From Halomonas alkaliantarctica (GTDB lineage: Bacteria; Pseudomonadota; Gammaproteobacteria; Pseudomonadales; Halomonadaceae): a stretch of DNA of 64,000 bases. The translations under genes and the position numbers were made by a program. Numbering within the stretch: the stretch's first letter is position 1; each line of letters opens with the position of its first letter. The DNA lies in NCBI RefSeq assembly GCF_029854215.1, contig NZ_CP122961.1:1550001-1614000 (forward strand), read 5' to 3'. The notes below the pieces were generated by a model that was not told the DNA's origin, made no database searches, and was given only the letters and a program-made list of their open reading frames with translations. Positions 12,063 to 21,136 of this stretch are shown here, piece by piece.

Positions 12063-12095
12063 GCACGCTTTAAGCTGACCATTGGTTATCAGACG

Positions 12096-12128
12096 AGCAA
12101 AAGGGGCAACTTAGTTGCCCCTTTTGCT
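12096..12128. terminator. Bidirectional terminator between purA and cobO
   Basis: A perfect 15-bp stem (AGCAAAAGGGGCAAC with its complement) closes a 3-base TTA loop. A-rich and T-rich flanks lie inside the stem, so it can end transcription from both sides. It sits between the convergent genes purA and cobO. Confidence 0.85.
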
Positions 12129-12130
12129 AT

Positions 12131-12730
12131 TTAAAAGTCGATACCGCGGCGTGCCTGTAGGCCGTTATTGAAGGCATGACGCACTTCCTGCATCTCGGTC
12201 ACCGTATCGGCCATGGCGACGAGCTCGCGGTGGGCATTACGGCCGGTAATAATCACCGTTTGTTCTTGAGGGCGATTCTCCAGCGCTCGTTTAACGGCAT
12301 CGATCTCCAAGTAGCCAAACTTGAGCATATAGGTGATTTCGTCAAGCACTACCAGATAGGTCTCTGGATCCGCGAGCATGCGTTCAGCTTCTTTCCATAC
12401 TGCGTGGCAGGCGTCGGTATCCGCTTGGCGATTTTGGGTATCCCAGGTGAAGCCAGTGGCCATTATCGCGACCTCTAGATTGGCATCCTCTTCCAAGCGA
12501 TTGCGTTCACCGCACTCCCACAGTCCCTTAATGAACTGCACTACGCCTACCTTATAGCCATAACCCAAGGCGCGGGTGACCGTGCCCCAGGCGGCCGTCG
12601 TTTTGCCTTTGCCGTTACCGGTATTAATAATGATTAGGCCGCGCTGCTCGTTGGCACCGGCGACTTTCTCCTCTACGCGCGCTTTAAGCTTCTCCATGGA
12701 GGCTTTGTGGCGGGTGTCGCGGTCACTCAT
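12131..12730 (-). CDS. cobO: Cob(I)yrinic acid a,c-diamide adenosyltransferase (CobO/BtuR)
   Basis: This enzyme transfers the adenosyl group of ATP to cobalt in corrinoids, giving adenosylcobalamin or its precursors. It has the family P-loop NTGNGKGKTTAAWGT (about residues 36-50), VQFIKG and the VLDEITYML Walker B region, and is 199 residues long. The frame extends 14 codons upstream, but the ATG at 12730 has an AGGAGA site 6-7 bases before it and starts MSDRDTRHK. No other cobalamin gene is in the window, so it may act in salvage. I saw no cobalamin riboswitch upstream. Confidence 0.93.
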   Translation of the reverse strand: MSDRDTRHKASMEKLKARVEEKVAGANEQRGLIIINTGNGKGKTTAAWGTVTRALGYGYKVGVVQFIKGLWECGERNRLEEDANLEVAIMATGFTWDTQNRQADTDACHAVWKEAERMLADPETYLVVLDEITYMLKFGYLEIDAVKRALENRPQEQTVIITGRNAHRELVAMADTVTEMQEVRHAFNNGLQARRGIDF

Positions 12731-12847
12731 AGTATCTCCTGGGTAAAAAAGAGTAGGCTGAACAATCGTCAATTTTATAAACCGCTAGCCTAAGCTATCC
12801 GCAGTGGGTTGAACATCACCATAGATCTACTTAAAGACAGTTTTTGT

Positions 12848-12879
12848 ACAAATATTTTCCAGCTGTTGTGAATATTTGT
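12848..12879. repeat. 32-bp interrupted palindrome between cobO and yajQ
   Basis: The perfect 9-bp arms ACAAATATT and AATATTTGT are separated by 14 bases. The element lies in the AT-rich part of the 250-base divergent region, 118 bases from the cobO start and 102 from the yajQ start. The form suggests a dimeric regulator's operator, but no regulator is identified. Confidence 0.4.
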
Positions 12880-12980
12880 CTTAATAATGCCCCCTTAAAA
12901 CCAACAATAAGCAACAGAATTGGCCCCTAGGGTGCTGGCTGCTCTAGAATAGGTGGTCATGTCTTGTCAGGAATTACATC

Positions 12981-13466
12981 ATGCCCTCATTTGATATTGT
13001 CTCAGAGTTCGATAAGCACGAAGGTGCGAACGCCGTTGATCAGGCCAACCGAGAGGTACAGTCGCGGTTTGATTTTAAAGGCGTCGATGCAAGCTTCACC
13101 CTAGAAGGCGACAAAGTGCAGCTTGAAGCGGAAGTAGACTTCCAGCTCAAGCAGATGCTCGATGTGCTGCGTGCCCGTCTCATCGCCCGGGGTATCGATG
13201 CCCGCTGTATGGATGTGCAAGACCCGGTGCTCTCCGGCGTTAAAGCGCGCCAGGAAGTTGCCCTCAAGGAGGGGCTCGATGCGGCGGAAGCCAAAGATGT
13301 GGTCAAGCGTATAAAGGCCAGCAAGCTCAAAGTGCAGGCGCAAATCCAGGGTGAGAAAGTACGTGTCACGGGTAAAAAGCGCGACGATTTACAAGCTGTT
13401 ATGGCTTTGCTACGCGGCGAAGAGGGGCCGGACTTGCCGCTCCAGTTCGATAACTTCCGCGACTAA
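12981..13466 (+). CDS. yajQ: YajQ family nucleotide-binding protein (UPF0234)
   Basis: The protein is 161 residues and starts with the family signature [11 protein letters not shown], followed by the [20 protein letters not shown] segment. YajQ proteins have two ferredoxin-like domains and bind nucleotides; in Xanthomonas and Pseudomonas a member binds cyclic di-GMP. The exact role in this organism is not established. It stands alone, divergent from cobO and 59 bases before pepN. Confidence 0.93.
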   Translation: MPSFDIVSEFDKHEGANAVDQANREVQSRFDFKGVDASFTLEGDKVQLEAEVDFQLKQMLDVLRARLIARGIDARCMDVQDPVLSGVKARQEVALKEGLDAAEAKDVVKRIKASKLKVQAQIQGEKVRVTGKKRDDLQAVMALLRGEEGPDLPLQFDNFRD

Positions 13467-13525
13467 GCGGTGATATTGAACATTCCTAATTATGTAATAT
13501 TCGTTTTATACAGGAGTCACGCACT

Positions 13526-16156
13526 ATGTCTGATCCGCAGCCGGTTTATTTAAGCGACTACCAGCCGCCCGCCTACCGGGTAACTCATACCGAGCTGACG
13601 TTTGATCTTGACCCCGCCGCGACACGTGTGAAGGCGCGACTGTTGATGGAGCGACATCCAGAGGCCGACGCGAATGCACCGCTCGTTCTAAATGGCGAGC
13701 ACCTAAAGCTTATCTCCCTGGCGATTGATGCAACGCCGCTGGATGCTTCTGCTTATGAACTAGATGAAGAAAACCTGCGCATTGCCCAGGTGCCCGGGCG
13801 GTTTGTATTGGAGAGCGAGGTGGAGATCGCCCCGCAGGAAAATACGGCGTTAGAAGGGCTGTACCAATCCAACGGCATGTACTGCACCCAATGCGAGGCT
13901 GAAGGTTTTCGGCGGATTACCTTTTACCCCGACCGTCCGGACGTCATGGCGACTTTTAAGGTAACGGTGATCGGCAATCAGCAGCACGAACCGATTTTAC
14001 TCGCTAACGGTAACCCGATAGAGCGCGGCGAACTGGAAGGCGATCGTCATTTTGTCACCTGGGAAGATCCGCACCCCAAGCCTTGTTACTTGTTTGCCCT
14101 GGTGGCAGGCAACCTGCATAGCGTAGAGGAACACTTCACCACCATGAACGGGCGTGATGTCACGCTGCAGATTTGGGTCGAAAAAGAGAACCTGGATAAG
14201 ACCGAGCATGCCATGGCCTCGTTAAAGCGTGCCATGGCGTGGGACGAGCAGGCATACGGTCGCGAGTACGATCTGGATCTGTTTATGATTGTGGCCGTCA
14301 ATGACTTCAATATGGGGGCGATGGAAAACAAAGGCCTCAATATCTTTAACTCCGCCGCGGTATTGACCCACCCCCAAACGGCCACCGATGCAGCGTTCCA
14401 AAACGTCGAAGGTATTGTTGCCCACGAATACTTCCACAACTGGTCGGGCAATCGCGTCACCTGCCGCGACTGGTTCCAGCTCTCTCTAAAAGAGGGCTTT
14501 ACGGTTTTTCGTGATCAGTGCTTTTCAGCGGATACCAACTCTGCGCCGGTTAAGCGCATTCAGGATGTCTCTTTTTTCCGCACGGCCCAGTTTGCCGAAG
14601 ATGCTGGTCCTACGGCGCATCCGATTCGTCCCGACCACTTTATTGAAATTACCAACTTCTACACCCTGACGATTTATGAAAAGGGCGCGGAAGTCGTACG
14701 CATGTTGCGTAATTTAGTGGGGGAGGAGAATTTCCGGCGCGGTTCAGACCTTTACTTTGAGCGTTTCGACGGTCAAGCGGTGACCATTGAAGACTTTGTC
14801 GGCTGTATGTCGGAAGCCTCCGGTGAAGACTTCAGCCAATTTATGCGCTGGTACTCCCAGGCGGGAACGCCGGATATTGACGCCCATGGCGAGTATGATT
14901 ATGTGCAGGCCGAGTACCACCTAACGCTGCGTCAGCGCACCCCTGCGACGCCAGGCCAGCCGGATAAGCTACCGCTGCATATACCGGTGCGGATGGGCTT
15001 AGTGGGAACCAAGTCGGGCCAAGACCTCACTCTGACGCTCAATGGCGAGAAACAAGGTAAAGATACGGTTATTCACCTGCGTGACGATGAACAAACGTTT
15101 GTGTTTACCGATGTCGCTGAAGCACCGGTACCCTCTTTGCTACGCGAATTTTCCGCGCCGGTGAAGCTGCATTACCCCTATTCACGGGAAGAACTCGCCT
15201 TTTTGCTAACCCACGACAGCGATGGCTTCAACCGCTGGGATGCGGGCCAGCGCTTGGCGCTTTTAGCCTTGGATGACTTAATTGCCGCCCACCGAAATGG
15301 CGTCGAGAAGGTCATGGACAGTCGCGTCGTAGATGCCTTCAAATCACTGCTGAACAGTCCAATGAGCGATAAGGCGGTATTGGCTGAGATGCTGACGCTG
15401 CCCTCAGAAGCCTATATCGCCGAGCAGCAGCCCATCGTAGATGTTGATGCCATTCACGCAGCGCGCGAATTTGTGCGCCAGTCATTAGCCGTGGCGCTGC
15501 GCGATGAATTTATCGCCATTTATGATGCCAATGTGACGGAGGAGGCGTACGCGCCCACACCGGAGCAAATAGCTCAGCGTAGCCTGAAAAACGTCGCGCT
15601 CGCTTATCTTATGTCGATTGAAGATGAGCAGGGCCTGGCGCTGTGTGAAGCACAATTTGCTGCCGACCATAATATGACCGATGTGCGTCAAGCTTTGACT
15701 CTGCTGGTGCACAGTGATCGTGACGACTTGGCCTCACCAGCACTCAAAGCCTTCGGTGAAAAGTGGGCACATGACCCGCTTGTGATGGATCAATGGTTCA
15801 CCGTTCAGGTATCGCGTCCCCAGCCAGATGTGCTTGAGCGTGTGAAGTATCTGATGCAGCATCCCGCCTTTTCACTTAAAAATCCCAACAGAGTCCGTGC
15901 GCTGGTGGGGGCCTTCGCTCAGAACCGAGTCAATTTCCACCGTTTGGATGGCCAAGGCTACCAACTGCTCGCCGATGTGGTCATTGAACTTAATCGGCTT
16001 AACCCAGAGATTGCTGCACGACTTATCACTCCGCTGACACGCTGGCAGCGCTTTGATGAAACGCGCCAAGCACTTATGCGGTCTGAGCTTGAGCGGATTA
16101 AGCAACAGCCGCTATCTTCAAATGTGTACGAGGTGGTCGAGAAAGCACTGGCATAA
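13526..16156 (+). CDS. pepN: Aminopeptidase N (PepN, M1 family)
   Basis: PepN is a cytosolic zinc aminopeptidase that removes N-terminal residues from peptides late in protein degradation. The 876 residues include the substrate-anchoring GAMEN exopeptidase motif (264-268), the zinc motif H300-E-x-x-H304 in HEYFHNW, and the third ligand E323 in LKEGF. The large C-terminal helical domain is complete. AGGAG stands just upstream of the ATG. There is no signal peptide. The gene appears to be its own unit, followed after 53 bases by a lipid kinase gene. Confidence 0.97.
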   Translation: MSDPQPVYLSDYQPPAYRVTHTELTFDLDPAATRVKARLLMERHPEADANAPLVLNGEHLKLISLAIDATPLDASAYELDEENLRIAQVPGRFVLESEVEIAPQENTALEGLYQSNGMYCTQCEAEGFRRITFYPDRPDVMATFKVTVIGNQQHEPILLANGNPIERGELEGDRHFVTWEDPHPKPCYLFALVAGNLHSVEEHFTTMNGRDVTLQIWVEKENLDKTEHAMASLKRAMAWDEQAYGREYDLDLFMIVAVNDFNMGAMENKGLNIFNSAAVLTHPQTATDAAFQNVEGIVAHEYFHNWSGNRVTCRDWFQLSLKEGFTVFRDQCFSADTNSAPVKRIQDVSFFRTAQFAEDAGPTAHPIRPDHFIEITNFYTLTIYEKGAEVVRMLRNLVGEENFRRGSDLYFERFDGQAVTIEDFVGCMSEASGEDFSQFMRWYSQAGTPDIDAHGEYDYVQAEYHLTLRQRTPATPGQPDKLPLHIPVRMGLVGTKSGQDLTLTLNGEKQGKDTVIHLRDDEQTFVFTDVAEAPVPSLLREFSAPVKLHYPYSREELAFLLTHDSDGFNRWDAGQRLALLALDDLIAAHRNGVEKVMDSRVVDAFKSLLNSPMSDKAVLAEMLTLPSEAYIAEQQPIVDVDAIHAAREFVRQSLAVALRDEFIAIYDANVTEEAYAPTPEQIAQRSLKNVALAYLMSIEDEQGLALCEAQFAADHNMTDVRQALTLLVHSDRDDLASPALKAFGEKWAHDPLVMDQWFTVQVSRPQPDVLERVKYLMQHPAFSLKNPNRVRALVGAFAQNRVNFHRLDGQGYQLLADVVIELNRLNPEIAARLITPLTRWQRFDETRQALMRSELERIKQQPLSSNVYEVVEKALA

Positions 16157-16209
16157 GCTTTTAGCGCAGTCGTGAACACGCAGTTAAACCAAGGAAAGGA
16201 ATAACAACA

Positions 16210-17169
16210 GTGGCAGACTCACAGCAACACTATTTACTGATTATCAATGGTAAATCCGCCGGTAATCCGGCATTGCGTGAAGCAGTCAATGAACAACGTC
16301 AGGCAGGGATGCTGATTACTGTCCGCGCTACCTGGGAAGGTGGCGACGCTGAGGATATTGCAGAGCAGTCTCACGCCATGGGCATGACTCACGTGATTGC
16401 CTGTGGTGGTGATGGCACTGTCAGCGAAGTAATGAACGGATTGATGCGTTTGCCCCATGATCGACGTCCTGCGTTGGGCATTGTGCCGTTAGGCAGTGCC
16501 AATGACTTTGCAACCTCCGTCGGTTTACCGTTGGAGCCAGGCGCCGCTTTGGCCGCTGCAAGGGAATTAAGTGCCTATCCAATTGATGTTGTACGCGTGA
16601 CAGCAAGCTCAGGGGGTGAATCGGCCACCAGCTACTATATCAACATGACCACCGGTGGGTTTGGCGCTGAAGTGACGTCATCGACACCAAAAACCTTAAA
16701 GCGGTTGCTCGGGGGCGGGGCCTACTCACTAATGGGGGCGCTAAAAGCTTGGCGCCACCGTTGCTATCGCGGCACGCTACATTGGGACGAAAAAGAGGAG
16801 AGCGCCTCGCTACTGCTCCTGGCGCTGGGAAATGGCCGTCAATCAGGCGGCGGCCAAGTGCTGGCGCCGCGTGCCAAATTGGATGATGGCCGTTTGGACG
16901 TGTTGCTGGTGAAAGACTTTCGGTCGGTAACAGAGTTGACCAAACTCATCAGTGAGCTGCAAAACTTTCCCTTTGACGGGCGGTTCGTGCGCTATTTCAC
17001 CACTACCCAACTGACAGTGACCACTCAAGCGAATGATTCACCTTGGCCACTCACGCTAGATGGCGAGGCTCGCTACTATGATCAGTTCTGTGCAGAAGTG
17101 GTGCCACTCGCGCTGCGTGTATTACTACCAGAGGCGTGTCCGTTGCTCTCCTCGAACAATCGACCTTAA
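16210..17169 (+). CDS. yegS: YegS-type diacylglycerol/lipid kinase
   Basis: This 319-residue protein belongs to the YegS/Rv2252/BmrU lipid kinase family (DAGK catalytic domain). The nucleotide-binding GGDGTVSEVMNGL motif (about 61-73), the LGIVPLGSANDFA segment and the later GRLDVLL and LDGE motifs are visible. Members phosphorylate membrane lipids such as phosphatidylglycerol or diacylglycerol on the inner face of the membrane. The start is a GTG at 16210 behind AAGGAAAGGA. A lipoprotein gene follows 44 bases later, possibly in the same transcript. Confidence 0.9.
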   Translation: MADSQQHYLLIINGKSAGNPALREAVNEQRQAGMLITVRATWEGGDAEDIAEQSHAMGMTHVIACGGDGTVSEVMNGLMRLPHDRRPALGIVPLGSANDFATSVGLPLEPGAALAAARELSAYPIDVVRVTASSGGESATSYYINMTTGGFGAEVTSSTPKTLKRLLGGGAYSLMGALKAWRHRCYRGTLHWDEKEESASLLLLALGNGRQSGGGQVLAPRAKLDDGRLDVLLVKDFRSVTELTKLISELQNFPFDGRFVRYFTTTQLTVTTQANDSPWPLTLDGEARYYDQFCAEVVPLALRVLLPEACPLLSSNNRP

Positions 17170-17213
17170 CCCTCTTGGCTAAGCTTTTTAACGTTATAAA
17201 GGAGAAGAACCCA

Positions 17214-17948
17214 ATGGCAAATCGCGTGTGGATACCCGCACTCGCCGCTGTGGCACTGCTGCTTAGTGCCTGCGGTGACTCCCAGGAAGATACCACCGTG
17301 ACACCCGATGATAATTCTGCGGTGACGGATGAAGCAACGACTCGTGATGAGGGGGCAGGGGAGGCACAGGCACCGTCCGCTGCTGAAAGCGATACAGGTA
17401 TGTCTAGTCCCGAAGCAGTAGAGGATGACGACACTCAGTCTAATGGTAGCGCTGGGGCTGGAGAAGGTGACGAGGTTGAGGCTGGTGAAGACACCCTGGC
17501 GGCTGATCCTGAGGATGCGCTTGATGAAGAGAGCGCAATGCCGGGTGAAGCCACACGCTCTGATGTGGATGAGATTATTGCTGAAACTGAGCGCCGTTTC
17601 GAAGAGGCCGAGAAACGTTTAGAGGAGCAGTTTCAGGAGGTAGAGCAGCAGGCGCCGACCTTAGAGCCGATGGAGAGCGATGGTGCCTCGCCTAGCTGGG
17701 ACACCGAGAGTAGTCTGCCAGAGCGGACGCCTTTGCAAGATGATCGCGAGGCGTCTGATGTTGATGCTTTGATTGAAGACACCGAACGCCGTTTTGAAGA
17801 AGCACAGCAACGTCTTGAAGAGCAGTTTCAGGAGTTGGAAAGTCGAGAGGCCGAGAGTGGAGCGGTAGTTGAGTCGTCAAGCGAGCTTGATAGCACTGAA
17901 GATACCCAGGAATCCGACACTACCAATGAGTCTCAGAGTGAGAGGTAA
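17214..17948 (+). CDS. Acidic outer-membrane-type lipoprotein with duplicated coiled-coil segment (unrecognised)
   Basis: I do not recognise this gene. The ATG at 17214, behind AAGGAG, opens a clear lipoprotein signal peptide ending LLSAC, with C20 as the lipidated residue. Gly at +2 suggests outer-membrane sorting. The rest (about 225 residues) is extremely rich in Glu, Asp, Ser and Thr and probably largely disordered. Two near-identical ~31-residue amphipathic segments, starting SDVDEIIAETERRFEEA at 116 and SDVDALIEDTERRFEEA at 181, look like short coiled coils and are spaced exactly 65 residues apart. The strong acidity fits a halophile's periplasm. It may be cotranscribed with yegS and is closed by a terminator. 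Confidence 0.85.
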   Translation: MANRVWIPALAAVALLLSACGDSQEDTTVTPDDNSAVTDEATTRDEGAGEAQAPSAAESDTGMSSPEAVEDDDTQSNGSAGAGEGDEVEAGEDTLAADPEDALDEESAMPGEATRSDVDEIIAETERRFEEAEKRLEEQFQEVEQQAPTLEPMESDGASPSWDTESSLPERTPLQDDREASDVDALIEDTERRFEEAQQRLEEQFQELESREAESGAVVESSSELDSTEDTQESDTTNESQSER

Positions 17949-17979
17949 TCGCTGCAGTGATTTTTCGATAGGCAATAAA

Positions 17980-18003
17980 AAAGGCCCGCTGTTGCGGGCC
18001 TTT
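17980..18003. terminator. Bidirectional terminator between the lipoprotein and csp genes
   Basis: A perfect 10-bp stem AAAGGCCCGC / GCGGGCCTTT with a TGTT loop is flanked by an A tract on the left and T residues on the right. It lies 31 bases after the lipoprotein stop and 16 bases beyond the end of the minus-strand cold-shock gene. Confidence 0.85.
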
Positions 18004-18019
18004 GTCCATCCGTTAGCAA

Positions 18020-18223
18020 TTAAGCTGGGCGGATGTTGGAAGCCTGAAGGCCTTTTTTACCCTGAGTCACTTCAAAGCTGACTTTTTGACCGTCTTGCAG
18101 GGTCTTGAAGCCTTCAGCTTGAATTTCGGAGAAGTGGGCGAACAGATCGTCTCCGCCGTCATCAGGAGAGATGAAGCCGAAGCCTTTAGTGTCGTTGAAC
18201 CACTTAACAGTGCCAGTTGCCAT
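18020..18223 (-). CDS. Cold-shock domain protein (CspA family)
   Basis: A 67-residue single cold-shock domain with both RNA-binding motifs: KGFGFISPD (RNP1) and DLFAHFSEI (RNP2). It starts with the common [10 protein letters not shown]. Members bind single-stranded nucleic acids and act as RNA chaperones and antiterminators. The number of paralogues cannot be known from this window, so I give no specific csp letter. Cold induction is not demonstrable: the divergent region to lysE is only 133 bases, enough for a moderate leader at most. Confidence 0.95.
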   Translation of the reverse strand: MATGTVKWFNDTKGFGFISPDDGGDDLFAHFSEIQAEGFKTLQDGQKVSFEVTQGKKGLQASNIRPA

Positions 18224-18356
18224 TTTCTATTTCCTTAACGTGCTTAGTAATCACGGGCAACTCAATTGTCCACCCGCTACAATTACTCTAGATGTAAACA
18301 CGGCTGTCGTCCAGCGACATTCCTAAGATTTTTTACTTGGTTGCGAGCAAGCACAT

Positions 18357-19013
18357 ATGATGCAGTTAGGTTTAATAGATACACAGTTTATTTCCTTCCT
18401 GGTGGCGATCACGCTGCTAACGATTAGCCCCGGCGTTGACACGCTGCTGGTGATTCGCAATACGGCGCGCGGTGGTATCCGCGATGGCATTACCACGAGT
18501 GTGGCTATCTGCTGCGGCTTGTTTGTGCATGCCACGATTTCTGCGTTGGGTATTTCATTGATCCTGCTGCAATCGTCCTGGGCGTTTCATATGCTGAAAC
18601 TGGTGGGGGCGGGCTATCTAATTTGGCTGGGCATTACCAGCTTGTTAGCAGCACGGCGAGGACAGCCACTGCCGGTTAATGGGGTAATGGAAGGCGTGCC
18701 TGCCGTTTCGCGTTGGCAGCCGGTTAAAGAGGGTTTTTTGTCCAATGTGTTGAATCCCAAAACCGTGGTGTTCTATATGGCCTTTTTGCCCCAATTCATC
18801 GCCCCTGGGGACCCTGCGCTACTGAAGTCGCTATGGCTGGCGGGGGTGCACTTTATCATCGCCAATATTTGGCAAATCAGCGTGGTTATGATGGTGGGAA
18901 GTGCCGGTAAGTGGTTGGCTAACGCACGTTTTGCGCAAGTTTTAAATGCCGCTACGGGCAGTGTATTGGTGGTGTTTGGGATTCGACTGGCATTAACACA
19001 GCGCCCGGTATAA
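18357..19013 (+). CDS. LysE/RhtB family amino-acid exporter
   Basis: This is a 218-residue inner-membrane protein with about five or six hydrophobic segments and the family signature ISPGVDTLLVIRNTARGG near the N-terminus. The central LNPKTVVFYMAFLPQF segment is also typical of RhtB/LysE permeases. Such proteins export amino acids or homoserine lactones; the substrate cannot be read from sequence. Two consecutive ATG codons (18357 and 18360) could start it and no strong ribosome binding site is visible. It is convergent with slt. Confidence 0.9.
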   Translation: MMQLGLIDTQFISFLVAITLLTISPGVDTLLVIRNTARGGIRDGITTSVAICCGLFVHATISALGISLILLQSSWAFHMLKLVGAGYLIWLGITSLLAARRGQPLPVNGVMEGVPAVSRWQPVKEGFLSNVLNPKTVVFYMAFLPQFIAPGDPALLKSLWLAGVHFIIANIWQISVVMMVGSAGKWLANARFAQVLNAATGSVLVVFGIRLALTQRPV

Positions 19014-19024
19014 ACCGGGCGCTG
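18999..19024. terminator. Hairpin spanning the lysE-type gene stop codon
   Basis: A perfect 10-bp GC-rich stem CAGCGCCCGG / CCGGGCGCTG encloses a six-base loop TATAAA, which holds the exporter stop codon. There is no real T tract on either side, so intrinsic termination is doubtful. It lies between convergent genes and may protect 3' ends. Confidence 0.45.
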
Positions 19025-19049
19025 GTAATATGGTAAGGAGAAGAAGGGG

Positions 19050-20999
19050 TTAGCGGCGGGCGAGCAGGGCTCGGTCGTAGCGTACCTGCTGCTCGTTATC
19101 GTTAAGCAGTGAAACGCCTTCGCTACTGCCGCCGTTGGCGAGACTCTCAAAAATCACTCGATAGCTAAGCACTGCCTGCACGTAGTCGCGGGTTTCGCGA
19201 AATGGGATGCTCTCCACAAAGAGATCAAAGGCCTCTACGCCATCGCCCAGCCACTGATCGACGCGACCTGGGCCAGCATTATAAGCCGCAGCGGCGGCCA
19301 GCCGATTACCCTGGTAGCGTTGCAGCTTGTCGCGTAGGTAGGTGCTGCCCAGGCGAATATTGAGCTCTGGGTCGAGGACTCCGTAAGGGCCAGGATCACT
19401 AATGCCTAGCTCGCGGCTGACTTGGCTGGCGGTGCCAGGCATGAGCTGCATCAATCCACGCGCCCCTGCGGGCGAAAGAGCGTTAGGGTTGTATGCACTT
19501 TCACGCCGGGTAATGGCCATCAATAAGTATGGATCTACGCCGGTGAGACGGCCCCAGTGCTGAAAGCTGTCGTGGTAGGCCTGGGGGAAACGCCAATCCA
19601 GGGCGTCCCACATTTCAGCGGCAATGGTGGTTTGCACCAGGCGTGCATGCCACTGCTGCTGAGCGGCATAGTCGGCTAGCGCTCGTGCCTGTTGCGGAGA
19701 ACCGCTCTGCACTGCGTGTAGCCACTCGCTGTTGGCGAGGCCATCTTCCCCAATGCGTAGCAATGCCTCGGTGCGCTGGACGGCGGGGAGTTGGGCAATA
19801 CGTTGACGCGACATTTCGTCAAAATGATTGCGCTCAAGATTCAACTGATAGGGTTGGCCGAGCTTTTCTGCTGCCGCAAAGCCGTAAAAGCTGCGGTCCT
19901 GTGCAGCCTGCTGGTAGCGGGCTTCGGCGGCCGCCTGATAGCCAAGCTGCCCATTGGCGCGGCCCAGCCAATATTGCCAGCGGCTATTTTCCTGCTGACT
20001 TGCAGGCATTCCCGCAATCCAGTGGATCACCCCGTTCCAGTCCCGGTTGGCCAGTGCATGGCGGACACGCAACTCTAGGACACGCTCACTCTCAAGGGTG
20101 GGTAGTACGCTATCTACCCAGCTAAGCGTGCCTGGGACATCGCGCACCAGGGTATAAAACGCCAGTTCTTCCTCAATGGCTGCACGGTCACTGGGCAGCA
20201 GGTTTAAACGCGGCGAGAGCGTCTGCCAAGCGGCGAGCGCTGCCGGGGTGTCTTCGCGGGTAAAGCGCTGCATGGCGGCCCGGTAGAAGCTTGCCGTGGC
20301 AGCACACTCCGGCCCTAGGCAGGTGGGCGCCTGGGTAATGGCGCTACTGCGGGCGGTAACACTATCCACAGTGTCTAGAGCTGTTTGCCACTGGCCGCCT
20401 AATAGCCCGCCAAGATAGCTCGATAGCCGCGTTTCTCCCGCCTGCCAGGCGAGCATTTTACGCTCCCAAATAGCCGTGGCATCGATAGTGCCGTTGGCCC
20501 GCAGGCGTTCAAATAGCGGGTCGCAAGCGTTGGGCTGCGAGCTGCCTACACGCCATAAATCTAATCCTGCCTCGCTTGCCAGCTGGGGTTGAGTCGCGAG
20601 CAGTGCCGTGTAGTAATAGCACTGGCGAGCGGTGCCTGCTGGCTCGCCATCGGCCACCGCGAGCAGGTCGTTATAGCGCCCTGCGTGACCATACTTTGCA
20701 ATCGCTTGACCACGCAGCCACCCGGCTAGGGGGGAGTCTGCGTGCTGGTCGATAAATTGATGTACCCGGTTAGGGGAAACGTTAGGTAATTGCCCCCTTA
20801 AACGGTGGTATTCCACGTAGCCGCGCAGCGGATGGTTTTCAATTGAGCGTTCATCAACCTGGGACCACTGCTGCTCCCTTGCGGCAGCTAGCGCATCGCG
20901 TAATTCACTATCGGATGCGGCCCACGAAAGCGCAGGCAATCCCGCCAGTAGTGCTGTACACAGCACACGGGCAGTATGGCGAAATGGCGAAACCAACAT
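19050..20999 (-). CDS. slt: Soluble lytic murein transglycosylase (Slt family)
   Basis: This is a periplasmic enzyme that cleaves the MurNAc-GlcNAc bond with formation of the 1,6-anhydro product during peptidoglycan turnover. It has a Sec signal peptide (about residues 1-27), a long alpha-helical superhelix (about 30-460) and a C-terminal SLT/lysozyme-like domain. The catalytic Glu lies in AITRRESAYNPNALS, followed by GARGLMQLMP and AAYNAGPGRV. Its 649 residues match Slt70-type enzymes. It is convergent with the LysE-type exporter and divergent from the DUF1232 gene. Confidence 0.95.
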   Translation of the reverse strand: MLVSPFRHTARVLCTALLAGLPALSWAASDSELRDALAAAREQQWSQVDERSIENHPLRGYVEYHRLRGQLPNVSPNRVHQFIDQHADSPLAGWLRGQAIAKYGHAGRYNDLLAVADGEPAGTARQCYYYTALLATQPQLASEAGLDLWRVGSSQPNACDPLFERLRANGTIDATAIWERKMLAWQAGETRLSSYLGGLLGGQWQTALDTVDSVTARSSAITQAPTCLGPECAATASFYRAAMQRFTREDTPAALAAWQTLSPRLNLLPSDRAAIEEELAFYTLVRDVPGTLSWVDSVLPTLESERVLELRVRHALANRDWNGVIHWIAGMPASQQENSRWQYWLGRANGQLGYQAAAEARYQQAAQDRSFYGFAAAEKLGQPYQLNLERNHFDEMSRQRIAQLPAVQRTEALLRIGEDGLANSEWLHAVQSGSPQQARALADYAAQQQWHARLVQTTIAAEMWDALDWRFPQAYHDSFQHWGRLTGVDPYLLMAITRRESAYNPNALSPAGARGLMQLMPGTASQVSRELGISDPGPYGVLDPELNIRLGSTYLRDKLQRYQGNRLAAAAAYNAGPGRVDQWLGDGVEAFDLFVESIPFRETRDYVQAVLSYRVIFESLANGGSSEGVSLLNDNEQQVRYDRALLARR

Positions 21000-21136
21000 G
21001 GTGCTCTCTCTCTATAAATCGATGTCACTTAGTCTGGGGTCACGTCAGCCCATTTAGTTTGCGGGGTACCCGCTATACTGAACGAATAGTCGCAATCATG
21101 ATCTGACAACCCAGATACTCAAAGGATTTAATCTTA

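Noticed and set aside
12731..12980. Possible cobalamin riboswitch before cobO.
   Set aside because: I could not find the conserved B12-box-like sequence or a fitting long leader; only the palindrome at 12848-12879 is seen.
19643..20125. Plus-strand open frame of about 160 codons opposite slt.
   Set aside because: No domain, no start site, and fully inside the slt coding region.
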